From the NCBI GenBank assembly GCA_041905595.1, contig JAYRKT010000020.1, forward strand, positions 1-64,000: a stretch of 64,000 nucleotides of DNA, written 5' to 3'. The notes under the pieces are model-generated. The model did not search any database. It saw only the letters and a program-made list of their open reading frames with translations, and was not told the origin of the DNA. Source of the DNA: Aliitabrizicola sp041905595. Its GTDB lineage: Bacteria; Pseudomonadota; Alphaproteobacteria; Rhodobacterales; Rhodobacteraceae. Both the position numbers and the translations under genes were made by a program. Positions 1-7,795 of this stretch are shown piece after piece. How positions within the stretch are numbered: the first letter of the stretch is position 1; each line of letters starts with the position of its first letter.

Positions 1-1
1 G

Positions 2-127
2 GCCACCTTCCGCATCAACTTCCAGAACTGCGTCCACTGCAAGACATGCGACATCAAGGACCCCAGCCAGAACATCACCTGGACAACACCCCAGGGCGGC
101 GACGGACCCAATTATCCCAATATGTGA
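2..127 (+). CDS. Electron transfer flavoprotein-ubiquinone oxidoreductase, C-terminal end (partial)
   Basis: Only the last 41 codons are inside the window; the 5' part lies to the left. The reading frame starts at base 2 and ends at TGA 125-127. It carries the cysteine cluster NCVHCKTCDIKDPSQNITW, the C-terminal 4Fe-4S motif of ETF-QO, and the usual ending GPNYPNM. ETF-QO passes electrons from electron transfer flavoprotein (fatty-acid, amino-acid and methylated-amine dehydrogenases) to ubiquinone at the inner membrane. The family assignment is firm because this tail is highly conserved. Confidence 0.93.
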   Translation, partial: ATFRINFQNCVHCKTCDIKDPSQNITWTTPQGGDGPNYPNM

Positions 128-216
128 GGGAGACTTCCGTCCCGCGCTCCCTCGGCAAGACCAACCCCAGCTGACCAGCAGGATACCGTGCGAACTACTG
201 CTAAGGAGCAGCCAAT

Positions 217-690
217 ATGGATCTCGACGATCAAGGCGTTCTGAAGCTGCGTCGCACTGTCGCCTTTGTTGATTGCGACCCAGCTGGAATCGTCTGCACC
301 CCCAGGATTCTGGGCTACTGCCTTGAAGCGATCGATGACTTCTGGAAAGCGATGCTCGGAGGTACGGGCTGGTACGAGTTGGCCTCCGACCATGACCGGG
401 GCACACCTTTCGTCAGCGTCAGCATCGATTTCATGTCGCCGATCACCCCAAGAGAGCCGATTGACATCAGCGTCTCGGTGGATCGGGTCGGCAGTACCAG
501 CTTGGCTTTCAAGGTCCGTGGGCAACAAGCGGAGCGCGATTGCTTCCGAGGAATCTTGACCTGTGTTGTCGTCGTGGGCAGCAGGATGCTCAAGGTGCAA
601 CAGAACGATTGGGTCTTGGCGACGATAAGAAGCCGGTTGAACGCGAACAGCCGTGAAACGCTGACGATCGAGCTGTCAGAGGATGGATGA
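217..690 (+). CDS. Acyl-CoA thioesterase, 4-hydroxybenzoyl-CoA thioesterase (hotdog) family
   Basis: 157 residues, a normal length for a single hotdog-fold thioesterase. The N-terminal motif VDCDPAGIV (residues 18-26) matches the DCDPAGIV signature of Pseudomonas-type 4-hydroxybenzoyl-CoA thioesterase; D21 aligns with its catalytic aspartate. The protein should hydrolyse a (probably aromatic) acyl-CoA in the cytoplasm. AAGGAG stands 8 bases before the ATG. It follows the ETF-QO gene by 89 bases on the same strand, and nothing nearby names the acyl group. The 186 bases after it, up to the convergent ribulokinase gene, show no gene. Confidence 0.8.
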   Translation: MDLDDQGVLKLRRTVAFVDCDPAGIVCTPRILGYCLEAIDDFWKAMLGGTGWYELASDHDRGTPFVSVSIDFMSPITPREPIDISVSVDRVGSTSLAFKVRGQQAERDCFRGILTCVVVVGSRMLKVQQNDWVLATIRSRLNANSRETLTIELSEDG

Positions 691-876
691 AAGCGCATTT
701 CCGTCGGTGCGCCTGAATACTTGGAAGTCGGTAACGGGCAGACGACGCCGTTCCTTAAATGACCGAAACAGCCGGGGAACGGACGGTCACCGCACTTTCG
801 AAAGGACAAAAGCGCCGAGCCGAGGACGGACTCAAGGCTTCGTTGGGCGCATGTTTCGGGCGCTGCCTTTCGCCTC

Positions 877-2451
877 TCAAGCCTCGCCGCTGCGGAAGGA
901 CCGCAGGATCCGCAGCGTGTTACCCAAGTTGACGCTGCGATCCGTGCCGAAGCCAAAGTATAGGTCCGAGAAGATCTGCGACAACTGCCGATATGGTCCC
1001 GCGCGGTCAGGGCGCGGGTGGAAGACCTCCGTCGGCGGAGCAAGTCTCGCCTGTGCCTCAGGAATGCTGGCGAAGGCTCCGCAGGCCACTGCGGCGAAGA
1101 TGCTGGCCCCCACTCCAACGGGCGATGTCGTGCAGACATGTACGTCGGTCTCAAGGACATCGGCATAGATCTGGTTGAGCAGGCGGTTTTTGCCCGGGAT
1201 GCCGCCCGCATTGATGATGCGATCCGTCCTGACGCCGCCTGATTTCATCCGGTCGTATATCACCTTCAGATGCATGGCCATGCCCTCGATTGCGGCATGC
1301 AGCTCGTCTCCCGGGCCATGATTGAGGTCCCAGCCAAGTGTCACTCCCCCCAGGTCCGACCGGACGAGCACCGTGCGGTCGCCATTGTCCCAGTTCAGGC
1401 GCATGAGGCCGGTCTGCCCTGGCCCGTAGCGATCGAGACCTCGCGACAAGGTGGCGACATCCGTACCGGCGCGGCGCGCGATGGCTTCGAATACGTCTCC
1501 GGTCGCGGATTGTCCGGCCTCGACGCCGCACCATCCGGGCAGGACGCTGCCGGGCACAACGCCGCACAAGCCTGGCACCGGCTGAAACTCAGGATCGGCG
1601 ATGGTGATGATGCAGGTCGAGGTGCCGACCACGTTGACCACGTCCCCGGGTCGCAGCCCGGCGCCGATGGCGTCCCAGTGAGAGTCGAAAGCCCCGACGG
1701 GGATCGGGATACCTGCCTTAAGGCCCATCTTGCCGGCCCATTCCGGCGAAAGGTGGCCAGCGATCTGGTCAGAGGTCAGATAGCGACCGCGAAGTTTTGC
1801 GTTCACACCGTCCAGAAGAGGATCGACCCGGCTCAGGAACTCTTGCGGTGGCGGTCCGCCCCACCGACGACCCCACATCCACTTGTGCCCCATTGCGCAA
1901 ATGGATCTCGGCAGGTCCTCCATGCGCGAAATGCCGCAAAGCGTGGCTGCAACCATGTCGCAATGTTCAAGCGCCGTCGCGACGCGATCGCGCTTGTCGG
2001 CATTATGGCGCAGGAAATGCAGAAGCTTCGCATAGCCCCATTCATGCGAATAGACGCCGCCACACCAGTCGAGCGCCTCGATCCCCTCGGTCCGGGCGCG
2101 GGCGGTGATTTCTTCGGCCTCGGCATGGGCGCGGTGATCGCACCACAGGTAATAGTCGCCGAGCGGCTGCAGGGCTTCATCCACAACAACTACGCTCGAC
2201 CCCGTCGTGTCGCAGGCGAGCGCGGCAATCTCCTGCCCGTCGATCCCGGCAAGGCGCACCGCCTCCTTCATGGCGCGGACAAGTCCCGACATGTGGTCTT
2301 CGTGACTTTGCGCGCCCAGCAGCGGTTCGGCTGCCGACCGCTTCAGCGGATAGTCCGCGACCGCAGTCGCAAGCGATTGGCCGCTGACCGTGTCCATCAA
2401 CGTGACCCGGACGCTGAGCGTCCCGAAATCCACTCCGGCGACAATTGCCAT
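877..2451 (-). CDS. araB: Ribulokinase (FGGY carbohydrate kinase)
   Basis: 524 residues. FGGY kinase fold: N-terminal phosphate-binding stretch GVDFGTLSVR (residues 6-15), the ribulokinase-like ACDTTGSSVVVVDE segment, and a C-terminal FGGY domain with NAGGIPGKNRLLNQIYADV. It phosphorylates L-ribulose (or a related ketopentose) to L-ribulose 5-phosphate. It is the last gene of a minus-strand operon, 11 bases after araD, which makes the L-ribulose assignment likely. L-arabinose isomerase (araA) is absent from the operon, so the sugar entering the cell may be a ketose or be isomerised elsewhere. A D-ribulose or L-xylulose preference cannot be excluded. Confidence 0.85.
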   Translation of the reverse strand: MAIVAGVDFGTLSVRVTLMDTVSGQSLATAVADYPLKRSAAEPLLGAQSHEDHMSGLVRAMKEAVRLAGIDGQEIAALACDTTGSSVVVVDEALQPLGDYYLWCDHRAHAEAEEITARARTEGIEALDWCGGVYSHEWGYAKLLHFLRHNADKRDRVATALEHCDMVAATLCGISRMEDLPRSICAMGHKWMWGRRWGGPPPQEFLSRVDPLLDGVNAKLRGRYLTSDQIAGHLSPEWAGKMGLKAGIPIPVGAFDSHWDAIGAGLRPGDVVNVVGTSTCIITIADPEFQPVPGLCGVVPGSVLPGWCGVEAGQSATGDVFEAIARRAGTDVATLSRGLDRYGPGQTGLMRLNWDNGDRTVLVRSDLGGVTLGWDLNHGPGDELHAAIEGMAMHLKVIYDRMKSGGVRTDRIINAGGIPGKNRLLNQIYADVLETDVHVCTTSPVGVGASIFAAVACGAFASIPEAQARLAPPTEVFHPRPDRAGPYRQLSQIFSDLYFGFGTDRSVNLGNTLRILRSFRSGEA

Positions 2452-2462
2452 GCTGCGCCCTC

Positions 2463-3152
2463 CTATTGGCCGTAGGTGGCGTTGACGCCGTGCTTGCGAA
2501 GGAAATGCCGGTCAAGAAGCGCAGGAGAGATCGGCGGGATGTCGGGAACCAGCATCAGCGTATGCCAGGCCATCCGCGCCGCCTCTTCCAGCATCAGGGC
2601 GTTGGTCACCGCATCCTCAGGATCGCGCCCCCAGACGAAGGGACCATGACCGGCGACCAGCACTGCAGGCACCTCGAGCGGATCGATGTCCCGGAAGGTT
2701 TCGACGATGACCTCGCCCGTCGCGGTTACGTAGTCGCGGGCGATTTCATCCTCGGTCAGTTGGCGGGTCACGGGAACCGGGCCTCGGAAGTAGTCGGCAT
2801 GTGTGGTCCCAAGGGGCGGCAAGGCGCGGCAGCTCTGGGCAAAGATCGTCGCAAAGGTCGAATGGGTATGGATGACTGCCCCGATGTCGCCGAAGGCCCG
2901 GTAGAGGACGGCGTGGGTTGCCAGATCCGAGGAGGGCTTGAACCGGTTGTCCAGCACCGCGCCATCAAGATCTGCCAGCGCCATGTTGTCAGCGCTGAGC
3001 TGATCATAGGGCACACCAGAGGGTTTGATGACGATCCGACCGCTCGCGCGGTCGATACCGCTGGCATTGCCGAAGGTCGAGACAACAAGACCGTGGCGGA
3101 CCGTGGCGATGTTTGCATCGAGCACAGCCTGACGAAGTTCTTCGATCGGCAT
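2463..3152 (-). CDS. araD: L-ribulose-5-phosphate 4-epimerase
   Basis: 229 residues, against 231 in the E. coli enzyme. It converts L-ribulose 5-phosphate to D-xylulose 5-phosphate. Zinc-site positions known from E. coli AraD are present: D76, H95 and H97 (in VIHTHST) and H169 (AGHGPF); catalytic D120 and the near-terminal tyrosine (ending TYGQ) are also kept. It lies between the sugar-binding-protein gene and araB in a minus-strand operon. An epimerase of the related fuculose-aldolase family would lack the AraD-type C-terminus, so the call is strong. Confidence 0.92.
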   Translation of the reverse strand: MPIEELRQAVLDANIATVRHGLVVSTFGNASGIDRASGRIVIKPSGVPYDQLSADNMALADLDGAVLDNRFKPSSDLATHAVLYRAFGDIGAVIHTHSTFATIFAQSCRALPPLGTTHADYFRGPVPVTRQLTEDEIARDYVTATGEVIVETFRDIDPLEVPAVLVAGHGPFVWGRDPEDAVTNALMLEEAARMAWHTLMLVPDIPPISPALLDRHFLRKHGVNATYGQ

Positions 3153-3184
3153 GGATCAACCCATGAACAGAAGGAACGTATGGC

Positions 3185-3215
3185 GGGCCGCGCCGCGGGA
3201 GCGGCAGCGCGGCCC
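3185..3215 (-). other. Intercistronic hairpin after the sugar-binding-protein gene
   Basis: GGGCCGCG at 3185-3192 pairs with CGCGGCCC at 3208-3215, with further GC pairing inside the loop. The hairpin lies 9 bases after the binding-protein stop codon and before araD. No U-run follows on the minus strand, so a 3'-end stabiliser or processing site is more likely than a terminator. Such hairpins commonly keep binding-protein mRNA more abundant than downstream genes. Confidence 0.55.
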
Positions 3216-3224
3216 GGCGCCGGA

Positions 3225-4163
3225 TCAGCGCGGAGCCGTCCAGCCCTTGTAGCTGGACAGGTTGTCCGCGGTGATAAGTTCCGGCTCGAGCAGGATGGTC
3301 GAAGGATCGGGTTTCTCGCCCTGCAGCACCTTGTAGCCCATATCGAGTGCCATTCCGGCCATGACATAGGGGTCCTGCGAGGCCGAGGCCTTGACCATCG
3401 AGTTGGGGTCGGCCAGCGACTTCTCGACATCTGGCGCGCCGTCGACCGCGGTGATGATGAAGCCCGAGCGGCCCAGCTGCTTCGCCGCGAGTTCTGCGCC
3501 AATCCCGGTCGGGTCGTTGATCGCAAACACCGCCTGGATATCGTCGAAGCGGGTCAGCAGGCTTTGCATCACGTTCAGGCCGCCATCGCGCGACCCCTGG
3601 CCGTTCTGGTCATCCGACAGGATGGTGATGCCGGGGTTCTTCGCCAGCACATCCTTGCAGCCCTTTACCCGGTCGATGATCGACGAGGATTGTGGACCGT
3701 TGATGATGATGACGTTACCTTTGGCGCCGATGGCGTCGACGATGTACTGGCAGGCTTTCTCGCCGGCTTGGACGTTGTTGGTCATCACAGTGACGTCGGC
3801 GCCTGGTGCGGACACATCGAAGGCGGCGACGACGATGCCAGCGTCTTGCGCACGTTTGACGGCGGGGGCAATGGCGCTGGCATCGACCGCGTTCAGCATG
3901 ATGATATCCACGCCGGACGCGATGAAGTTGTCGATCTGGGAAACCTGCTTGTTCAGGTCATAGTCGGCGGACACCGACGTAACCTGCACATCCGGGTTGA
4001 TCTTCTTTGCGGCGTCTTCGATGCCCTTGATGGTGGCCACGAAGAACGGGTTGCCCAGAAGGCCGACCGAGATGCCGACGCTCTTGAGCTCCTTTGCCGC
4101 GCCCGGCGACGCAAGGGCAAGCCCGAGCGCCACTGACGACAGCAGCAGTTTGGTCACGCGCAT
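3225..4163 (-). CDS. Sugar ABC transporter periplasmic substrate-binding protein (RbsB family)
   Basis: 312 residues from the chosen ATG, which sits 5 bases after a strong GGAGG; an in-frame ATG 12 bases upstream overlaps that ribosome site and is less likely. The signal peptide MRVTKLLLSSVALGLALASP ends before AKELKSVGIS. The rest is the periplasmic type-I binding-protein fold typical of ribose/xylose/arabinose-type importers, with the ligand-loop signature NAVDASAIAPAVKRA. It works with the permease and ATPase encoded just upstream. The linked araDB suggests a pentose or pentitol ligand, which is inference. Confidence 0.88.
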   Translation of the reverse strand: MRVTKLLLSSVALGLALASPGAAKELKSVGISVGLLGNPFFVATIKGIEDAAKKINPDVQVTSVSADYDLNKQVSQIDNFIASGVDIIMLNAVDASAIAPAVKRAQDAGIVVAAFDVSAPGADVTVMTNNVQAGEKACQYIVDAIGAKGNVIIINGPQSSSIIDRVKGCKDVLAKNPGITILSDDQNGQGSRDGGLNVMQSLLTRFDDIQAVFAINDPTGIGAELAAKQLGRSGFIITAVDGAPDVEKSLADPNSMVKASASQDPYVMAGMALDMGYKVLQGEKPDPSTILLEPELITADNLSSYKGWTAPR

Positions 4164-4245
4164 GTTCTCCTCCATGTTGTGTGCGTGGGGTCGTGGGTGC
4201 CGGGGAGGACCCCGGATCGGGTAGTCTTCCGATGGATGAAGCTGC

Positions 4246-5229
4246 TCATGTCCGCGCTCCGCCCTTCAGGCGATAGCGGTCCAGCGCGACGGCGGCGATG
4301 ATGACCAGTCCCTTGACGATGTACTGCCAGATGTCCGAGACGCCGACGAGGATCAGCCCGTTCGACAGGACCGCGATGATGAGCGCGCCGACCAGCGTGC
4401 CCCAGATCGAGCCGACACCGCCAACGAAGCTCGTACCGCCCAGGATCACGGCGGCGATCGCGTCCAGCTCGTAGGCTTGTCCCAGTTGCAGCCCGTTCGC
4501 CGCGTAAAGGCGTGCGGCGGACATGGCCCCGCCAAGACCGGCCAGGAAGCCAGAGGCGCCATAGACAAACAGCAGGACCAGCGGAACCTTGATGCCGGTC
4601 AGGCGCGCAGCTTCCGGGTTACCGCCGACGGCATAGATCCAGGTGCCAAGGACCGTCCGGCGCAGCAGGAACCAAGAACCAAGGATCACGACGACCGCGA
4701 TGATCGCGAGCCACGGAATGCCGAAGAGCGTGCCGTTGCCGATGACGTCGAAGGGAAGATCCGGGTTGAACACCGTCGTGTCGGCGCCAAGCAGGCGCGC
4801 CACGCCCCGCACGGCCGTGAGCGAGCCAAGCGTGACGATGAAGGGCGGCAACCTCAGCGCAGCGATCAGCGCCCCGTTGGCCAGACCGCAAACCAGCCCC
4901 GCCAGCATCGCCGCCGGAACACCCAGCCAACCAATGCCGGGGATCAACGACACGATCACCGCGATCATGGCCGAGGCCGCGAGGACGGAGCCCACCGACA
5001 GATCGATGCCACCGGTCAGGATGACGAAAGTCATGCCCGCAGCCAGCACGATATTGATCGAAGCCTGCTGCATGACAATCGACAGGTTGTTCACGCTCAG
5101 GAACTTGCCGCTCATCAGGTGGAAGGCGATCGCGAGCAGGATCAGCACCGGCAGCATGCCCAGGATCTGCATCATGCCCCGCAGACCCAGTGCCCCCGGA
5201 TCGGAGGGCTTGGTTGCCGTTTCGCTCAT
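4246..5229 (-). CDS. Sugar ABC transporter permease (RbsC family)
   Basis: 327 residues with many hydrophobic segments and the RbsC hallmark TGGIDLSVGSVLAASAM; the late motif GGTSFVGGVGSIWGTLVGA is also typical. It forms the membrane channel of the pentose-type importer. Its ATG overlaps the stop of the ATPase gene by four bases, so the two are translationally coupled. The N-terminal 20 residues are a polar cytoplasmic leader without a cleavable signal. The order regulator, ATPase, permease, binding protein, araD, araB is continuous on the minus strand. Confidence 0.9.
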   Translation of the reverse strand: MSETATKPSDPGALGLRGMMQILGMLPVLILLAIAFHLMSGKFLSVNNLSIVMQQASINIVLAAGMTFVILTGGIDLSVGSVLAASAMIAVIVSLIPGIGWLGVPAAMLAGLVCGLANGALIAALRLPPFIVTLGSLTAVRGVARLLGADTTVFNPDLPFDVIGNGTLFGIPWLAIIAVVVILGSWFLLRRTVLGTWIYAVGGNPEAARLTGIKVPLVLLFVYGASGFLAGLGGAMSAARLYAANGLQLGQAYELDAIAAVILGGTSFVGGVGSIWGTLVGALIIAVLSNGLILVGVSDIWQYIVKGLVIIAAVALDRYRLKGGART

Positions 5230-6740
5230 GCCGTTTTCTCCTGCATCGGCACGGCCCCTGTCGACAGGGCCATGATTGCTTCCTGGCTGATCGGCTGTCC
5301 GGCCTCCGGGCGGACCTCGCCGGCGATGCGTCCTTCGCGCATGACCAGAACACGGTCGGCGACTCCGATGATTTCGGGCAACTCGCTCGAGATCATGATC
5401 ACGCCCACGCCCTTGCCGACGAGTGTGTCGATCAGCTTGTAAATTTCGGATTTCGCCCCGACGTCGACGCCGCGCGTAGGTTCATCGAGGATCACGACCT
5501 TGGGCTGGGTTTCCAGCAAGCGGGCAAGCAGGACCTTTTGCTGGTTCCCGCCCGAAAGCGATCCTGCGTTGATCCGGGCGCTCGGCGCCTTGATCCCCAG
5601 GTTGCGGATCGCGGCGCCGGCGCGCTCTGCGGCCTTGCGGCGGTCAAGCACACCCGCCGCCCCAGCATCGCGCTGGATGACCCCGACATTGACATTGTCA
5701 GAGATCGTCATGTCCAGAAACAGGCCAAGACCGGCCCGATCCTCGGTCAGGTAGGCGAGCCCTGCCGCCAGCGCCTCGCGGGGATTGCGGGCCTCGAAGG
5801 GACGTCCGCCCAGCAGAACCGTTCCACGCACCGGTTGATCGGCGCGAAAGATCAGGCGGGCAAGCTCCGTCCGGCCCGAACCCACGAGGCCCGCGATGCC
5901 AAGCACTTCACCCGCATACAAGGACAGGCTGCATCCCTTGACCCGCTTGCCGTCTGCCAGGTTCGCGACCTCCAGGAGCGGGGCTCCGGACGGGGGTTTT
6001 GCCTGATGCTCCTTGCGGTAAAAGCTGCCGAGATCGCGGCCGACCATCATCGAGACGAGGCGCGCCGCCGAAAGTTCGGCGCGGTCGAGCGTTCCGATGT
6101 AGACACCGTCGCGCAGGACGCTGACGCGGTCGGCGAGCGCATAGACCTCTTCCATGCGATGGCTGATGTAGATGATCGCGATGCCATGCGCCTTGAGGTT
6201 GGCGATCACATCGAAGAGCCGCTCGGTTTCCCGGGTGGAGAGGGCTGTGGTCGGCTCATCCATGACGATCAGCTTCGCGTCGCTCGTCAGCGCGCGGGCG
6301 ATCTCGACCATTTGGCGCTCGCCAAGGGACAGCCGCCAGACCGGAGTCTGGGCGGAAAAGCCGACGCCGAGGCGATCAAGGATCGGCTGCGCGCGGTCGG
6401 CCAGCATACCGCGCCGCACCAGGGACATTGCCTTGCCCTCACGGCCAAGGAACATGTTCTCGGCGACGGTCAGGTTGGGGGCCAGCGACAGTTCCTGGTA
6501 GATGACCGCGATTCCGTCGCCACGACCGTGGCGCGGTTGGCCGGCGAACAGGATCTCTCCGCCCGGATCGGCTACATAGGCACCCGACAGGATCTTCATC
6601 AGCGTCGACTTGCCCGCGCCGTTTTCGCCCATAAGGGCGTGCAGTTCTCCCGGCTGCACGTCGAAGCTCACATCGCGCAGCGCCCGGACAGCACCGAACG
6701 TTTTGGAAATGCCCCGCATCTGCAGGATTGGGGCGTTCAT
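5226..6740 (-). CDS. Sugar ABC transporter ATP-binding protein (RbsA family, two nucleotide-binding domains)
   Basis: 504 residues, the usual size for a fused two-domain sugar ATPase. The first half has Walker A GENGAGKST, signature LSLGERQ and Walker B LIVMDEPTTALS. The second half has the degenerate P-loop GLVGSGRTEL normal for this family, then LSGGNQQKVLLAR and VVILDEPTRGVD. It energises import through the adjacent permease. Its start overlaps the end of the DeoR regulator gene by four bases, and its end overlaps the permease start, so all three belong to one transcript. Confidence 0.92.
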   Translation of the reverse strand: MNAPILQMRGISKTFGAVRALRDVSFDVQPGELHALMGENGAGKSTLMKILSGAYVADPGGEILFAGQPRHGRGDGIAVIYQELSLAPNLTVAENMFLGREGKAMSLVRRGMLADRAQPILDRLGVGFSAQTPVWRLSLGERQMVEIARALTSDAKLIVMDEPTTALSTRETERLFDVIANLKAHGIAIIYISHRMEEVYALADRVSVLRDGVYIGTLDRAELSAARLVSMMVGRDLGSFYRKEHQAKPPSGAPLLEVANLADGKRVKGCSLSLYAGEVLGIAGLVGSGRTELARLIFRADQPVRGTVLLGGRPFEARNPREALAAGLAYLTEDRAGLGLFLDMTISDNVNVGVIQRDAGAAGVLDRRKAAERAGAAIRNLGIKAPSARINAGSLSGGNQQKVLLARLLETQPKVVILDEPTRGVDVGAKSEIYKLIDTLVGKGVGVIMISSELPEIIGVADRVLVMREGRIAGEVRPEAGQPISQEAIMALSTGAVPMQEKTA

Positions 6741-7513
6741 GCCTCGCCCCCGCGTTGGGCGATGATGTAGTCGACGCCGTGGTCTTCCAGCATGCGGGCG
6801 TGTTCGTCGCTGAGCCCGTCATCGGTAATGAGCCGCCCGATGCGGTTGAGCGGCAGTGTGACGGTAGGGGGTCTGGCGCTGAATTTGCGACTGTCGACCA
6901 GAACCACGATTTCATTCGCCAGCCGGCTCATCTCCGCGGTGAAGCGGACGAGCAGCGGATGCTGTTCGAGAATGCCGTTCTCGCTGACGCCAAGTGCACC
7001 GACGAAGAACTGCGAGGCGTAGAACGTGTAGCCCGAGCCACCCGTCTCATACAGGATGCCTGGCTCGCGGTGCAGATCGCCGCCACCGACCGTCAACTGG
7101 CAGGTGCCATGCTCGCCGAGATAGCCAGCAAGCGGCAGGGAATTGGTGAAGACCCGGACATTGCGATGCGCGATCTCGCAGCCGAAATGGAAGCAGGTCG
7201 AGCCGCCATGAACGATGATGAGGCTGCCGTCGCGGACGAGGCCTGCGGCCGTCCGGGCGATCGCGCGCTTCTGGGCAACCGCGATATCGCGGTTCTCAAC
7301 GAAGGGGAGTGCGGCGGCCTTTCGCGGCCCGCCGTCCAGCGCGGCGACTCCACCATAGACCTTCCGGACCCGCCCGGCGTCGTGGAGCTTTTCGATGTCC
7401 CGCCGGATCGTCGCGCCGGAAACGCCAATGGTCAGCTGAAGGTCACGCACGGATGCAAAAGGCTGCTCATTCAGCAGCTGAACAATCCGGTCTTGCCGCT
7501 CGGAGTCGTTCAA
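6737..7513 (-). CDS. DeoR-family sugar-phosphate-responsive repressor
   Basis: 258 residues. The N-terminal winged helix-turn-helix contains the DeoR pattern IGVSGATIRRDIEKLHDAG; the C-terminal DeoRC domain should sense a phosphorylated sugar. The start is TTG (7511-7513), not ATG: a perfect AGGAGG lies 5 bases before it and the first residues MNDSERQDRI fit the family. It is the first gene of the araDB importer operon, so it likely controls itself and the genes behind it. A 14-bp perfect palindrome 26 bases upstream of the start is the obvious operator candidate. Confidence 0.87.
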   Translation of the reverse strand: MNDSERQDRIVQLLNEQPFASVRDLQLTIGVSGATIRRDIEKLHDAGRVRKVYGGVAALDGGPRKAAALPFVENRDIAVAQKRAIARTAAGLVRDGSLIIVHGGSTCFHFGCEIAHRNVRVFTNSLPLAGYLGEHGTCQLTVGGGDLHREPGILYETGGSGYTFYASQFFVGALGVSENGILEQHPLLVRFTAEMSRLANEIVVLVDSRKFSARPPTVTLPLNRIGRLITDDGLSDEHARMLEDHGVDYIIAQRGGEA

Positions 7514-7538
7514 GGGCCCCTCCTAAAGCCGATTATGC

Positions 7539-7552
7539 GAGCATATATGCTC
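7539..7552. promoter_or_regulatory. Perfect 14-bp palindrome, candidate DeoR operator
   Basis: GAGCATATATGCTC is a perfect palindrome 26 bases upstream of the DeoR gene start, in an otherwise sparse AT-richer stretch. Autoregulation from such a site is common for DeoR-type repressors. The link is inferred from position and symmetry only. Confidence 0.5.
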
Positions 7553-7610
7553 ATGATTCGGAGAGAGGTGCAAATATTTTTGCTTATTTGGGGCTGATCG
7601 CTCAGAAATT

Positions 7611-7626
7611 TGCGCAAGCTTGCGCA
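7611..7626. promoter_or_regulatory. Perfect 16-bp palindrome in the deoR-dctM gap
   Basis: TGCGCAAGCTTGCGCA is perfectly self-complementary. It lies about 100 bases upstream of the DeoR gene. No U-run follows on either strand, so a protein-binding site is more likely than a terminator. Which protein binds is unknown. Confidence 0.35.
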
Positions 7627-7711
7627 CGGCTAATCGGTTGGCTGACGGCTGAGCGCCCAGTGCGCATGGGCCGCCGGGGTGGTTACCCCTATGAACGCAT
7701 AGGATTGAAGG

Positions 7712-7742
7712 CGGCCATTGCCTGGCAAACAGACAATGGCCG
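7712..7742 (-). terminator. Hairpin after dctM, possible terminator
   Basis: CGGCCATTG at 7712-7720 pairs with CAATGGCCG at 7734-7742 across a 13-base loop, 53 bases after the dctM stop codon on the minus strand. There is no clear U-tract behind it, so it may be a Rho-assisted end or an mRNA-stabilising hairpin rather than a classic intrinsic terminator. Confidence 0.4.
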
Positions 7743-7795
7743 TCTTCGATCAGATAACCTCGATGCAGGTCGGGTCAAACGCCCGTGAAGGCTGA

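Noticed and set aside
1270..4136. Long plus-strand frames opposite araB, araD and the binding-protein gene
   Set aside because: No family motif and no ribosome site; the minus-strand proteins in the same place have intact catalytic residues.
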